From positions 1 to 64,000 of the forward strand of contig LGRD01000026.1 of the NCBI GenBank assembly GCA_001263235.1: a DNA stretch of 64,000 bases, in the 5' to 3' direction. Source of the DNA: Methylibium sp. NZG (GTDB lineage Bacteria; Pseudomonadota; Gammaproteobacteria; Burkholderiales; Burkholderiaceae_C). How positions within the stretch are numbered: position 1 is the first letter of the stretch; every line of letters begins with the position of its first letter. Made by a program: the position numbers and the translations under genes. Below are positions 10,951 through 19,780 of this stretch, piece after piece. The notes under the pieces were generated by a model. The model saw nothing but the letters and a program-made list of their open reading frames with translations. It made no database searches and was not told the origin of the DNA.

Positions 10951-12897
10951 TCACGCCGAAGCGTCGGCCACCAGGTGATCGGGCGGCGACCCGCAACGCT
11001 CACGCTCCACCATCCGCTCGAACAACGCCTCGAGGTCGCGCGCAAAGCGCGCACCGTCGAACAACGGGAACGCGGCCTGCCCGTCCACCAGGTGGCGCCG
11101 CAAGGCGTGCAGGCGCGCTGCATCGTCGAGCAACGCGATGGCGGTCGCCTCGTAGTCTTCCGCCCGCGTGCATGCGAGCTCACCCAGCCCGACCGCGTGC
11201 AGCAAGCTGCCAGCCACCCGCGAGGCAAAGCTGTCGCCCATCAGCGTGACCATCGGCACGCCCATCCAGAGCGCATCGCTGGCGGTGGTGTGCGCATTGC
11301 AGGGCCAGTTGTCGAGCATGAAGTCGGCCGCCGGCAAACGTGCGAGGTGAACATCGACCGGCACGCGCGGCGCAAAGAACAAGCGCGCTGGATCGATGCC
11401 GCGTTCTGCGGCGGCAAGCTTCAGGTTGTGCGTCGCCTGCGGGTTGTCCTCCAGCAGCCACAGCACGCTTCGGGGCGCCGCTTTCAAGATGCGCGTCCAC
11501 GCATCGAAGGTCTGCGGCGAGAGCTTGAAACTCTGGTTGAAGTTGCCCATCACCAGCGCGTCCTCCGGCAAACCCCAGTGCGCGCGCGTGCCCGCTGCGG
11601 TGCCTGGCGGCAAGCGGCGGCGCTGGCTGTCGTTGGGCTGGTAGCTGTGCGGCAGTTGCGCGATCTTCTCGGTGTAGTGCTCGGCATGTTCGAGCGGCGT
11701 CACCCAACGGTCGCCGATCACGTAGTCGATGTAGTCGGCGCCGCTCGTGCCGGGGAAGCCCAGGAAAGTCGCCTGGATCGGCGCCGGCCGGTGCGCAAAC
11801 ACGCCCAGGCGGTTGCCGAAGGTCTGGCCTTTCAGATCGATCAGGATGTCGATGCCGTCGGCATGGATCTGTCGCGCCATCTGCTGCGCCGACATCGCCC
11901 GCATGTCGACGAAGCGCTCGCACGCCGCACGAATGCGCTGCTCGACCGGGCTGCCGTCGTTCGGGCTGTGTGAATAGAGCGTGACCTCGAAGGCCTCGGT
12001 GTTGCGCTTCTCCAGCGCCTCGACGAACAACAAGGCCGTGGCGTGGTTGTGAAAGTCGGCCGACACATAGCCGACGCGAATGCGCCGTTCGCCGCACGCC
12101 GGCACCGGGCGGCGCGGCAGCGGCTGCGCGCCGCGCGCACTCTTGAGCGCCACGTCGCGCGCTGAGGCCTTGAACAGCAGCGGCGGGTGCGGTATGGCCG
12201 CCAGAGCCCACACCGCGCCCTCGCCTCGCGCGCTGCCGTCGGCCTGCGTGCGGGCCAAGCTCTGCGCCAGGCCTTCGCACGCTTCGTCGAAGCCCTGCCA
12301 CTGGCACGCATGCTGGCGCATGTGCAACACCATGATCTGCGCGGTGAAGCGCTGCGGCTCCAGCGTCCACGCGGTCAAGAAGCTCTCGGCCGACTCTTGA
12401 TAGAGCTTCATGTCCTTCAGCGCCAGGCCGAGCTGCATGTGGATGGCGGGGTCGGACATCTCCAGCACCATCGCCTCCAGGAACACCGCCACGGCCTCCT
12501 GAGGCTGGGTTAACGCCGCCAGCGTCACGCCGTGGTTGACGACGAACGGATAGTGCTGGCGCGCCGGCCCGCTGCTGAAGCGCTCGAACACCGGCAGCGC
12601 CTTGGCCCAGCGGTTCTGGTGCATCAGCGACATCGTCAGGATGTGCGCGGCCATGGGGTTGTGCGGCTCGATGGCCATGGCGCGCAACGCGGCCGCGTGC
12701 GCGTCCTCCAGTTTGCCGAGTTGAAAGCGTGCGGTGGCCAGCACCACCCAATCGTGCGCACCGAAACGCTGGTCGGGCGCGAGCGCGGCCAGCGCCTGCT
12801 CGGCCTGCAACCAGGCGCCGGCCTGCACATGGCCGTAGGCATGGCGGCGCGTCTGCGCAAAGTGTTTGCCGCGCTGCGATGTCGAAGTGAAAGCCAT
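10951..12897 (-). CDS. TPR/O-GlcNAc transferase-like (SPINDLY-type, GT41) glycosyltransferase
   Basis: A 648-residue cytosolic protein. About residues 1-240 are tetratricopeptide-like helices (for example AHDWVVLATARFQLGKLEDA and NPMAAHILTMSLMHQNRW). From about 270 the GT41 catalytic region begins with RRIRVGYVSADFHNHA. It continues with IDILIDLKGQTFGNR, FLGFPGTSGADYIDY, FNQSFKLSPQTFDAWTRIL and a C-terminal nucleotide-sugar site with NAHTTASDALWMGVP. Bacterial proteins of this type commonly modify flagellins with O-linked sugars. Its position facing two flagellin genes supports that role, but the sugar and sites are not visible. The ATG at 12897 is the only good start. Confidence 0.9.
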   Translation of the reverse strand: MAFTSTSQRGKHFAQTRRHAYGHVQAGAWLQAEQALAALAPDQRFGAHDWVVLATARFQLGKLEDAHAAALRAMAIEPHNPMAAHILTMSLMHQNRWAKALPVFERFSSGPARQHYPFVVNHGVTLAALTQPQEAVAVFLEAMVLEMSDPAIHMQLGLALKDMKLYQESAESFLTAWTLEPQRFTAQIMVLHMRQHACQWQGFDEACEGLAQSLARTQADGSARGEGAVWALAAIPHPPLLFKASARDVALKSARGAQPLPRRPVPACGERRIRVGYVSADFHNHATALLFVEALEKRNTEAFEVTLYSHSPNDGSPVEQRIRAACERFVDMRAMSAQQMARQIHADGIDILIDLKGQTFGNRLGVFAHRPAPIQATFLGFPGTSGADYIDYVIGDRWVTPLEHAEHYTEKIAQLPHSYQPNDSQRRRLPPGTAAGTRAHWGLPEDALVMGNFNQSFKLSPQTFDAWTRILKAAPRSVLWLLEDNPQATHNLKLAAAERGIDPARLFFAPRVPVDVHLARLPAADFMLDNWPCNAHTTASDALWMGVPMVTLMGDSFASRVAGSLLHAVGLGELACTRAEDYEATAIALLDDAARLHALRRHLVDGQAAFPLFDGARFARDLEALFERMVERERCGSPPDHLVADASA

Positions 12898-13058
12898 GGA
12901 CGAAGCCCTGTCGGTGGGTCAACACACCGGTTGCGCCGATCTTGGCGAAGCCCGTGCGGTGTGCATCGCTTAAATTGGCGGGGCATCGGGCTGCAACTTC
13001 TGCGATGCGATGCGTGGCCGGCATGTCTGGCACGCGCGGAGCGCGCGAAGAAATCCGC

Positions 13059-13085
13059 TCAAGTCCGGAAATGTCGAGTCGATAT
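13059..13085 (+). promoter_or_regulatory. FliA (sigma-28) promoter of flagellin 1
   Basis: TCAAGTCC, 11 bp, GTCGATAT, closely matching TAAAGTTT-N11-GCCGATAA with exact spacing. It lies 73 bp upstream of the flagellin ATG, as expected for a class III flagellar gene. Confidence 0.75.
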
Positions 13086-13158
13086 TGCCCTCAGCGAGGC
13101 ATGAAACACAGGTCTCGTGCTACGGCACCAGCCAAACCATCCACCTTAGGAGTTACTC

Positions 13159-14367
13159 ATGTCACTGACGATCAACACCAACGCTTCTTCGCTCACCGCT
13201 CAGCGCAACCTCAATGGTTCGCAGGGCTCGCTGTCCACGTCGATGCAGCGCCTGTCTTCCGGCCTGCGCGTCAACAGCGCGAAGGACGACGCCGCCGGCC
13301 TGGCCATCGCCGAGCGCATGAACGCACAGACCCGCGGCCTGAACGTCGCCGGCCGCAACGCCAACGACGGTATCTCTCTCGCGCAGACCGCTGAAGGCGC
13401 GCTGGGCAAGGTCGGCGACATGCTGCAGCGCATGCGCGAACTGGCCGTGCAATCGTCGAACGCCACCAACAGCGCCGACGACCGCAAGGCCCTGCAAGCC
13501 GAAGTGAACCAGCTCCGCGACGAAATCGACCGCGTGGCAAAGAACACCTCGTTCAACGGCCAGAAGCTGCTCAACGGCTCGTTCTCTGCCGCCACGTTCC
13601 AGGTCGGTGCCAACTCGGGCGAGACCATCACGGTCGCTGCGCTGACGAACTCGTCGGCCGACGGGCTGGGCAAGGTGGTCTACGGCCGTGACCTGGTCAC
13701 GACCGGCACGGCCGGTGAAGTCAACGCGCTGACCAAGATCACGGCCGGCGAGCTGGCCATCACCGTGGCGGGCACGACCTACTCGATGGCCGAGATCGCT
13801 GTCGCCCGCACCGGCGAAGAGCGCATGGGCCAGATCGTCGAGGCGATCAACCGCCGCACCTCCGACACGGGCGTGTCGGCCTTCATGAAGGCTTCCGCGA
13901 CCACGGCAGGCGCCTACGACATCGAGTTCCGCTCGGGCAAGCTCGACGCCAACGGCAGCGCCGTTGCCGTGGCCGCCGCTGGCTTCACGGTCGCCAACTC
14001 GGGCTTCGCCGCGGCGGACCTGGTCGTCGCGAACGACTCGTCGATGTCCAAGGCCGGCATCTCCACGCTGTCGGTCGAGACGGTGGAAGACTCGTGGCTC
14101 GCCATCAAGAGCATCGACGACTCGCTGAACCAGGTCAACAGCGCACGCGCCACGCTGGGTGCGGTGCAGAGCCGGTTCGAGAACGCGGCGGGCAACATCG
14201 CGATCCAGTCCGAGAACATCGCCTCGGCGCGGGGCCGCATCGTCGATGCCGACTTCGCGATGGAGACGGCCAACCTGTCGAAGGCGCAGATCCTGCAACA
14301 GGCCGGCACGGCGATGGTGGCCCAGGCCAACCAGTTGCCGCAGCAGGTGCTGTCGCTGCTGCGCTGA
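13159..14367 (+). CDS. fliC: Flagellin 1
   Basis: A 402-residue flagellin, the filament subunit. The conserved N-terminal D0/D1 region starts MSLTINTNASSLTAQRN and includes RLSSGLRVNSAKDDAAGLAI and the NANDGISLAQTAEGAL segment. The C-terminal D0/D1 region has LGAVQSRFENAAGNI, ARGRIVDADFA and the terminal NQLPQQVLSLLR. The central part (about residues 150-320) is short and carries a flagellin-IN-like segment, so domains D2/D3 are reduced. TAGGAG lies upstream of the ATG. Serine and threonine are plentiful in the middle, consistent with possible O-glycosylation by the neighbouring GT41 enzyme. Confidence 0.97.
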   Translation: MSLTINTNASSLTAQRNLNGSQGSLSTSMQRLSSGLRVNSAKDDAAGLAIAERMNAQTRGLNVAGRNANDGISLAQTAEGALGKVGDMLQRMRELAVQSSNATNSADDRKALQAEVNQLRDEIDRVAKNTSFNGQKLLNGSFSAATFQVGANSGETITVAALTNSSADGLGKVVYGRDLVTTGTAGEVNALTKITAGELAITVAGTTYSMAEIAVARTGEERMGQIVEAINRRTSDTGVSAFMKASATTAGAYDIEFRSGKLDANGSAVAVAAAGFTVANSGFAAADLVVANDSSMSKAGISTLSVETVEDSWLAIKSIDDSLNQVNSARATLGAVQSRFENAAGNIAIQSENIASARGRIVDADFAMETANLSKAQILQQAGTAMVAQANQLPQQVLSLLR

Positions 14368-14385
14368 TCGAGACAGCGCAGCCAC

Positions 14386-14485
14386 GCTGCTCGGCGAGAA
14401 GCCGGGCAGCACCGCACACGACGCTCGGCGAGAAGCCGGGCGCCCCCCCGACGCCCGGCCGCAAGCCGGGCGTCGTTGTTTGTTG
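14386..14485 (+). terminator. Triple-hairpin terminator after flagellin 1
   Basis: Three successive hairpins share a CGGC-N5-GCCGGGC core. The first is 14386-14410 (10-bp stem with one G-U pair, loop GAGAA). The second is at about 14422-14442 and shares a 19-bp direct repeat with the first (14389-14407 and 14423-14441). The third is 14449-14475, a perfect 11-bp stem with loop CGCAA followed by TTGTTTGTT, the canonical intrinsic terminator. Confidence 0.8.
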
Positions 14486-14623
14486 CGTTGCTGAATTGGC
14501 CTCGCATTCCCCGCCTTATCGAACGTTCGACCGCGTCGCCGCTCCTCAAGAATCGTCCCCAAGCCCACAGCCGGACTCCGGCCTTCAGCACCGGACCGTC
14601 ACTGATTCAACAGGAGCGCACTC

Positions 14624-15835
14624 ATGCCCCAGACGATCAACACCAATCTCACCTCGCTCACGGCGCAGCGCAACTTGAATGCGTCTCAGGGCTCGCTGGG
14701 CACGTCGATGCAGCGGCTCTCGTCGGGTCTGCGGGTCAACAGCGCGAAGGATGACGCTGCCGGCCTGGCCATCGCCGAACGCATGAACACCCAGGTGCGC
14801 GGCCTCAACGTGGCGGCGCGCAATGCCAACGACGGCATCTCGCTGGCGCAGGTGGCCGAGGGCGCCTTGGGCAAGCTCGGCGACATGCTGCAGCGCATCC
14901 GCGAGCTGGCGGTGCAAGCCTCCAACGCCACCAACAGCGCCGACGACCGCAAGGCCTTGCAGTCGGAGGTCACGCAACTGCGCGATGAAATCGACCGCGT
15001 CGCCAAGAACACCTCCTTCAACGGCCAGAAGCTGCTGGACGGCTCGTTCTCGGCCTCGACCTTCCAGATCGGCGCCAATTCGGGTGAGACGATCACCGTT
15101 GCGGCGCTCACCAACGCTTCGGCCGACGGCTTGTCCAAGGTGATCTACGGCACCGAGTCGATCGTCACCGGCACCGCCGGCGAGATCAACGCGCTCACCG
15201 CCATCACCGGTGGGCAGCTTGCCATCAACGTCGGCGGCGTGGCATATTCGATGGCCGACATCGGCATGGCCCGCACCGGCGAGGAGCGCATGGGCCAGGT
15301 GGTCGAGGCCATCAACCGCCGCACCTCCGACACCGGCGTCGCCGCATTCATGAAGGCATCGGAGATCACGGCCGGCGCCTACGAAGTCGAGATCCGGTCT
15401 TCACGGCTGGACATCACCGGCAGCGCCATGGCCGTGACCGCCACCGGCTTCACGCTGGCGACCACCGGCTTCGACGCCACCGCGCTGGACATACCGAACG
15501 ACGCGTCGACCTCCGAGGTCGGCATCGACACGCTGTCGATCGAGACGGTGGCCGGCGCCTGGCTGGCCATTCAGAACATCGACGACGCGCTCGACCAGGT
15601 CAACGGCGCGCGCGCCACGCTGGGCGCGGTGCAGAGCCGGTTCGAGAACGCGGTGTCCAACATCATGGTGCAGTCCGAGAACGTGGCCGCCGCGCGCGGC
15701 CGCATCATGGATGCCGACTTCGCGCTGGAGACCGCCAATCTCTCGCGCGCGCAGATCCTGCAGCAGGCCGGCACCGCGATGGTGGCGCAGGCCAACCAGT
15801 TGCCCCAGCAGGTGCTGCAGTTGCTGCAGCGCTGA
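14624..15835 (+). CDS. fliC: Flagellin 2
   Basis: A 403-residue paralogue of flagellin 1, nearly collinear with it and highly similar at both ends. The N-terminus is MPQTINTNLTSLTAQRN and the C-terminus is NQLPQQVLQLLQR. The central region is more diverged (for example DALDIPNDASTSEVGI against DLVVANDSSMSKAGI). CAGGAG precedes the ATG. The flagellin 1 terminator lies between the genes, yet I found no good sigma-28 match directly upstream, so its promoter is unclear. A filament containing two flagellins, or growth-phase-dependent use, is possible. Confidence 0.96.
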   Translation: MPQTINTNLTSLTAQRNLNASQGSLGTSMQRLSSGLRVNSAKDDAAGLAIAERMNTQVRGLNVAARNANDGISLAQVAEGALGKLGDMLQRIRELAVQASNATNSADDRKALQSEVTQLRDEIDRVAKNTSFNGQKLLDGSFSASTFQIGANSGETITVAALTNASADGLSKVIYGTESIVTGTAGEINALTAITGGQLAINVGGVAYSMADIGMARTGEERMGQVVEAINRRTSDTGVAAFMKASEITAGAYEVEIRSSRLDITGSAMAVTATGFTLATTGFDATALDIPNDASTSEVGIDTLSIETVAGAWLAIQNIDDALDQVNGARATLGAVQSRFENAVSNIMVQSENVAAARGRIMDADFALETANLSRAQILQQAGTAMVAQANQLPQQVLQLLQR

Positions 15836-15925
15836 AAGCGGCCGGCCGGAGCGCCGGGGCCCGATCGCCAACCACGTCACGCCGCCCGCGCAGGCCCGCC
15901 CGCGTGGGCGTGGGCACTTTTCCAC

Positions 15926-15952
15926 TCAAGTTCAGCGCACGGCAGCCGAAAG
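15926..15952 (+). promoter_or_regulatory. FliA (sigma-28) promoter of fliD
   Basis: TCAAGTTC, 11 bp, GCCGAAAG, a close match to the sigma-28 consensus with exact spacing, ending 26 bp upstream of the fliD ATG. Confidence 0.75.
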
Positions 15953-15978
15953 CAACCAATCACTGAAGGAGCGTTGCC

Positions 15979-17427
15979 ATGGCGACCATCTCATCCCCTG
16001 GCCTGGGAAGTGGCCTCGACGTCGACAGCATCGTGAAGCAGTTGGTGGCCATCGAACGCAAGCCGATCGAAGCACTCGCCGCGCAGAAGACGACGCTGCA
16101 GGAAAAGCTGTCCTCTTTCGGGCTGCTGCAGAGCTACGCCGTGAACATTCAAGACGCGGCCGGCGTGCTGGCCAAAGCAACGCTCTGGCAACAGACCACG
16201 GCCACCAGCAGCGACAAGGCGGCCGTGGCGGCCACATCGTCCACCACCGCGGTGCCGGGCAACTACAGCGTGGAGGTCACGCAACTGGCGCAGGCGCAGG
16301 CGCTGGCCTCCAGGCAATACGCAGCCAGCACCGACCCGGTGGGCACCGGCACGCTGCGCATCGAGCTCGGCGGCTGGACGGCCGGCGGCTTGCCATTCGT
16401 GCCGCAGAACCCGCCCAGCCAGGTAGACATCCCGATCAACGTCGGCGAGAACTCGCTCGAAAGCGTGCGCGCCAAGATCAACGCATCCAACGCAGGCGTG
16501 AGCGCCTCTATCATCCGCGACAGCGCGGGCGCCAAGTTGGTGATCCGCTCCAACGCCACCGGGCTTCAGCAGTCGATGCGCATCTCGGCCGTGCCGGCCG
16601 ACCCGCCCAGCACGCCGGGCGGGCCGACGCTGAACGAACTGGTGTTCGACAACCCCGCCGGCTCGGCGACGATGACGCAGAGCCTGCCACCGCGCGACGC
16701 GGCGGCGATCGTCAACGGCCTGCCGGTCACGTCGCCGAGCAACACGCTCGCCAACGTCGTCGAAGGCGTGACGCTGACGCTGTCGCAAACTACCACCACC
16801 GGCCGGCCGGTGCAGGTGGCGGTGGGTGTGGACAGCGAAGGCATGAAGAAGGCGCTGACCGACTTTGCCAAGGCCTACAGCGAGATCAACAAGTACATCA
16901 CCGAGCAGACCAAGTACGACCCCGACAAGAAAGTGGCCTCGCCGCTGCAAGGCGACCGTGCGACGCTGACGCTGCAAAGCCAGCTGCGCAGCATGATCAG
17001 CGCCAACGGGTCTGCCTCGACCGCCTTCACCCGCTTGTCGGACGTGGGGCTGGAGGTGCAGGCCGACGGCTCGCTCAAGCTCAACGACAGCAAGTTCAGC
17101 AAAGCGGTGGCCAAGCTGCCCGAGCTGTCGAAGGCGTTCTCGTTGAACGACCTCGGCAACCCGAACGGGTCGGGCTTTGCGGTGCGCATCAAGTCGCTCA
17201 CGGAGCAGATGACGCAGAGCCAGGGGCCGGTCACCACGCGCGCGCAAGGCCTGCGCGACAGCATCAGCCGCAACGACAAGCAGACCGCCAAGCTCGAAGA
17301 GCGCGTGTCGCAAGTGCAGGCGAGATTGCTGCGACAGTACAGCGCGCTCGACACCAACCTGACCAAGCTGAACGGCCTGAACAGCTACATCACGCAGCAG
17401 GTGATGGCCTGGAACAACGCGTCGTGA
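15979..17427 (+). CDS. fliD: Flagellar filament cap protein FliD (HAP2)
   Basis: A 482-residue FliD, which caps the growing filament and guides flagellin insertion. AAGGAG lies nine bases before the ATG. The N-terminal FliD domain begins ISSPGLGSGLDVDSIVKQLVAIERKPI. A middle segment resembling flagellin-IN (NVGENSLESVRAKINASNAGVSA) lies at about residues 155-175. The C-terminal domain has SDVGLEVQADGSLKLND followed by a coiled coil (NDKQTAKLEERVSQVQARL) and the ending YITQQVMAWNNAS. It is followed by fliS and fliT, the usual order. Confidence 0.96.
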   Translation: MATISSPGLGSGLDVDSIVKQLVAIERKPIEALAAQKTTLQEKLSSFGLLQSYAVNIQDAAGVLAKATLWQQTTATSSDKAAVAATSSTTAVPGNYSVEVTQLAQAQALASRQYAASTDPVGTGTLRIELGGWTAGGLPFVPQNPPSQVDIPINVGENSLESVRAKINASNAGVSASIIRDSAGAKLVIRSNATGLQQSMRISAVPADPPSTPGGPTLNELVFDNPAGSATMTQSLPPRDAAAIVNGLPVTSPSNTLANVVEGVTLTLSQTTTTGRPVQVAVGVDSEGMKKALTDFAKAYSEINKYITEQTKYDPDKKVASPLQGDRATLTLQSQLRSMISANGSASTAFTRLSDVGLEVQADGSLKLNDSKFSKAVAKLPELSKAFSLNDLGNPNGSGFAVRIKSLTEQMTQSQGPVTTRAQGLRDSISRNDKQTAKLEERVSQVQARLLRQYSALDTNLTKLNGLNSYITQQVMAWNNAS

Positions 17428-17477
17428 TGGAGGCGGCGAGCGCTGCCTTCTAGGGGGTTTCCCACGCGTTCGGCGGC

Positions 17478-17505
17478 TCAAGAAGCGGGCCGAAAAGGTC
17501 GATAA
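17478..17505 (+). promoter_or_regulatory. Probable FliA (sigma-28) promoter of fliS
   Basis: TCAAGAAG, 12 bp, GTCGATAA. The -10 element is strong; the spacing is one base longer than the N11 seen at flagellin 1 and fliD. It lies 34 bp upstream of the fliS ATG. Confidence 0.55.
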
Positions 17506-17539
17506 GCAAACATCACGCCACCACAGGACACACCCAGCG

Positions 17540-17992
17540 ATGTTTGCCTCCACCCACTCTCCCGGCCGGGCTCACCACGGCGCGATGTCGGGGCTGTACC
17601 GCCAGGTCGGCATCAGCACTTCGGTCGACAACGCCTCCTCGCATCGGCTGGTGGCGATGCTGTACGACGGCCTGCTCGAGTCGCTGGCCGAAGCGCGCGG
17701 CGCGATCCGCAACAAAGACATCGAGGCCAAGTGCCGCGCGCTGACGCGGGCGGCGCGCATCGTCGACGAAGGCCTCAAAGGTGGCCTGAACATGGCCGCT
17801 GGCGGCACCATGGTGCAGGGCCTGAGCGACCTCTACACCTACATTGCCAACCGCGTGCTGCATGCCAACCTGCGCAGCGACGCCGCCGCGGTGGAAGAGT
17901 GCTGCCGCCTCGTCGAGCCGCTGCGCGACGCATGGAACCAGATCGGCGCGCAGGTGGCTGCGCAGCCGGCGTCACCCCGGGTTCGGGCGTGA
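17540..17992 (+). CDS. fliS: Flagellin export chaperone FliS
   Basis: A 150-residue FliS, the cytosolic chaperone that binds the C-terminal helix of flagellin before export. The family signature is visible: YRQVGISTSVDNASSHRLVAMLYDGLLESLAEA at the N-terminus and LKGGLNMAAGGTMVQGLSDLYTYI in the core. A second ATG at 17585 (MSGLYRQ) is an equally plausible start, giving 135 residues; neither has a strong ribosome binding site. The C-terminus carries a proline/alanine tail typical of betaproteobacteria. Confidence 0.93.
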   Translation: MFASTHSPGRAHHGAMSGLYRQVGISTSVDNASSHRLVAMLYDGLLESLAEARGAIRNKDIEAKCRALTRAARIVDEGLKGGLNMAAGGTMVQGLSDLYTYIANRVLHANLRSDAAAVEECCRLVEPLRDAWNQIGAQVAAQPASPRVRA

Positions 17993-18017
17993 AGCCGCGC
18001 CGCTCGGAGACCATGGC

Positions 18018-18317
18018 ATGAACTACCCCCTGCTCAACTACTACGAAGCCATCGAACAGGCCAGCAGCGACATGCTGGAGGCTGCACGCGGCGGCAACTG
18101 GGACCACGTCGTCAAGCTCGAAGGCGCCTGCGCGCTGCTGATCTCGCAGCTCAAGCACGCCGCGGCGCAAACGCCGCTGGGTGCCGAAGAAGCGCAGCTC
18201 AAGTCGCGCATCATGCAGCGCATCCTCGTCAACGACGCCGAGATCCGCTGCCTCGCCGAGCCCTGGCTCGAAGAGCTGGACCGCACGCTGACCGGCGTGG
18301 CGGGCACCGTTCACTGA
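18018..18317 (+). CDS. fliT: Flagellar protein FliT
   Basis: A 99-residue helical protein 25 bases after fliS. It begins MNYPLLNYYEAIEQASSDML and has the FliT pattern of a four-helix chaperone with a central WDHVVKLEGACALLISQLK segment. FliT-like proteins bind FliD before export and can also modulate FlhDC. Identification rests on position (fliD-fliS-fliT), length and this weakly conserved pattern. Confidence 0.8.
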   Translation: MNYPLLNYYEAIEQASSDMLEAARGGNWDHVVKLEGACALLISQLKHAAAQTPLGAEEAQLKSRIMQRILVNDAEIRCLAEPWLEELDRTLTGVAGTVH

Positions 18318-18360
18318 CCAGGTTCACGCAGACCCATCAAAGAAACGGAGGCAGCACACG

Positions 18361-19119
18361 ATGGACACGATGCCGATGCCGCTGGAGGAACTGGCGGCCA
18401 CACACGGCGGACTCTCCGAGTTCAGGCTCACATCGGCGGTGGAGATTGCAGCCACGCTGCAGCGGCTGTGCGAAGGCAACGTGGCCATGAACCTGAATGC
18501 ACCCGACGGCTCGTTCTGCACCGTGCAGCTCTGGACCGTGGACAAAGGGCGCGGCACCATCAGCTTCAGCGCCAACGCCGACGACCCGCAACTGCAAGCC
18601 GTTCTGCAGTGCGACGAGGCGGTGGTGGTGTGCTACCTCGACAGCGTGAAGCTGCAGTTCGACGTGCACGACCTGGTGCTCGTGCACAGCGGCCTGTCCA
18701 GCGCGCTCAAGTGCAACATGCCGGCAGAGATGTTCCGCTTCCAGCGCCGGGGCAGCTTCCGCGTGCGCCCGATCCTGCGCAACGCGCCGGTGGCGAAACT
18801 GCGCCACCCGATGATCCCCGACATGCAGCTCAGCCTGCGCATCCTCGACGTGAGCATCGGCGGCTGCGCGCTGTTCCTGCCCGAGGACGTGCCACCGCTG
18901 CCGCTGGGCGTCACGCTCAACGGTGTAACTCTTGAGCTCGACCTGGACACGCGGCTGCAGACCACGCTGCGCCTGCAGCACGTCAGCTCGATCAACGTCG
19001 AGGCCAAGGGCGTGCGCCTGGGCTGCGAAATGATCGCCCCTTCGCGCGGCGGCCTGCGCGACCTGCAGAACTTCATCGACCAGACGCAGAAGAAGCGGCG
19101 GTTGATGGTGTTGAGTTGA
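18361..19119 (+). CDS. ycgR: YcgR-like flagellar brake protein (YcgR-N + PilZ)
   Basis: A 252-residue c-di-GMP receptor. The N-terminal domain (about residues 15-115) is the YcgR-type beta-barrel that contacts the flagellar motor. The PilZ domain follows, with the c-di-GMP-binding RxxxR in FQRRGSFRVRP at about 122-130 and the D-x-S-x-x-G motif in LDVSIGGCAL at about 163-170. Both signatures are intact, so c-di-GMP binding is expected to slow or bias the motor. The gene is 43 bases after fliT with GGAGG upstream, so it is probably co-transcribed with the flagellar class III genes. Confidence 0.92.
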   Translation: MDTMPMPLEELAATHGGLSEFRLTSAVEIAATLQRLCEGNVAMNLNAPDGSFCTVQLWTVDKGRGTISFSANADDPQLQAVLQCDEAVVVCYLDSVKLQFDVHDLVLVHSGLSSALKCNMPAEMFRFQRRGSFRVRPILRNAPVAKLRHPMIPDMQLSLRILDVSIGGCALFLPEDVPPLPLGVTLNGVTLELDLDTRLQTTLRLQHVSSINVEAKGVRLGCEMIAPSRGGLRDLQNFIDQTQKKRRLMVLS

Positions 19120-19191
19120 GTCGGTTCGAATCGAGCTGTTCTTCACCGCTGCTTTCCCTTCACCGCCGCTCGCCCGCGTACATCGGCGCGG

Positions 19192-19433
19192 GCAAAGCCG
19201 CAGGCGGGAGGCGTGCTCCGCTTCACTTCGGAGGTCGGCCGGGTACAGCCGACTCCCTTGCGGTGCTCGGTCTCGCGGCCCTGTCGCCCAACTCACTTCG
19301 CTCCCTTCGGTCCGCTCCGTTCAAACAGTCGGCGACAAGTCAGTTCTTGATGCGCGCTGCGCGCGCGGGCCGCAAGCCCTGCGCTCCTCAGCGCCGAAGA
19401 GGCGCTGCGCCCACCTCCCGCCTGCGGCTTTGC
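19192..19433. mobile_element. MITE-like palindromic element, copy 1 (242 bp)
   Basis: Perfect 20-bp terminal inverted repeats lie at 19192-19211 and 19414-19433. There is no coding content. The interior holds a 34-bp segment (19290-19323) found exactly, in inverse orientation, in the second element, together with a matching GGTCGGC-x-GGGTACAGCCGACT stretch. No clear target duplication is seen. Confidence 0.7.
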
Positions 19434-19514
19434 TGGTGGCGTCATTTGCTGGCGACGACCATCAAGGGTCAGCGCCAGGGTTCTTCAACTTGCCGAAGGA
19501 CAACCAACCTCCAG

Positions 19515-19750
19515 CTCGCGGCAGGCGGTACCCGGCAGGGGCGATTTCTGGGGCGGCGAGGAGCGCAGGCTTGAGGTCGGCGCGCTTGCGCGCTTCGTAG
19601 ACTGACTCGTTGCCGTTGTCTGAACGGAGCGGACCGAAGGGAGCGAAGTGAGTTCGGCAACGCGACCTCGAGCTGAGCACCGCAGAGCAGTCGGCTGTAC
19701 CCAGCCGACCGCCCCAGCATGAGCCCCTGCCGGGTACCGCCTGCCGCGAG
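19515..19750. mobile_element. MITE-like palindromic element, copy 2 (236 bp)
   Basis: Perfect 28-bp terminal inverted repeats lie at 19515-19542 and 19723-19750. The interior is an inverted, diverged relative of the element at 19192-19433, including the identical 34-bp block at 19621-19654. The termini of the two share only a GCAGGCGG core. Together the elements fill most of the 660-bp gene-free gap between ycgR and fliE. Confidence 0.7.
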
Positions 19751-19780
19751 CCGCTTCACTCGTCGCAAGAATGAAGCGAC

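Noticed and set aside
19116-19768. Short open frames on both strands between ycgR and fliE
   Set aside because: They fall inside the palindromic MITE-like elements and mirror each other because of the inverted repeats; no ribosome binding sites or protein features.
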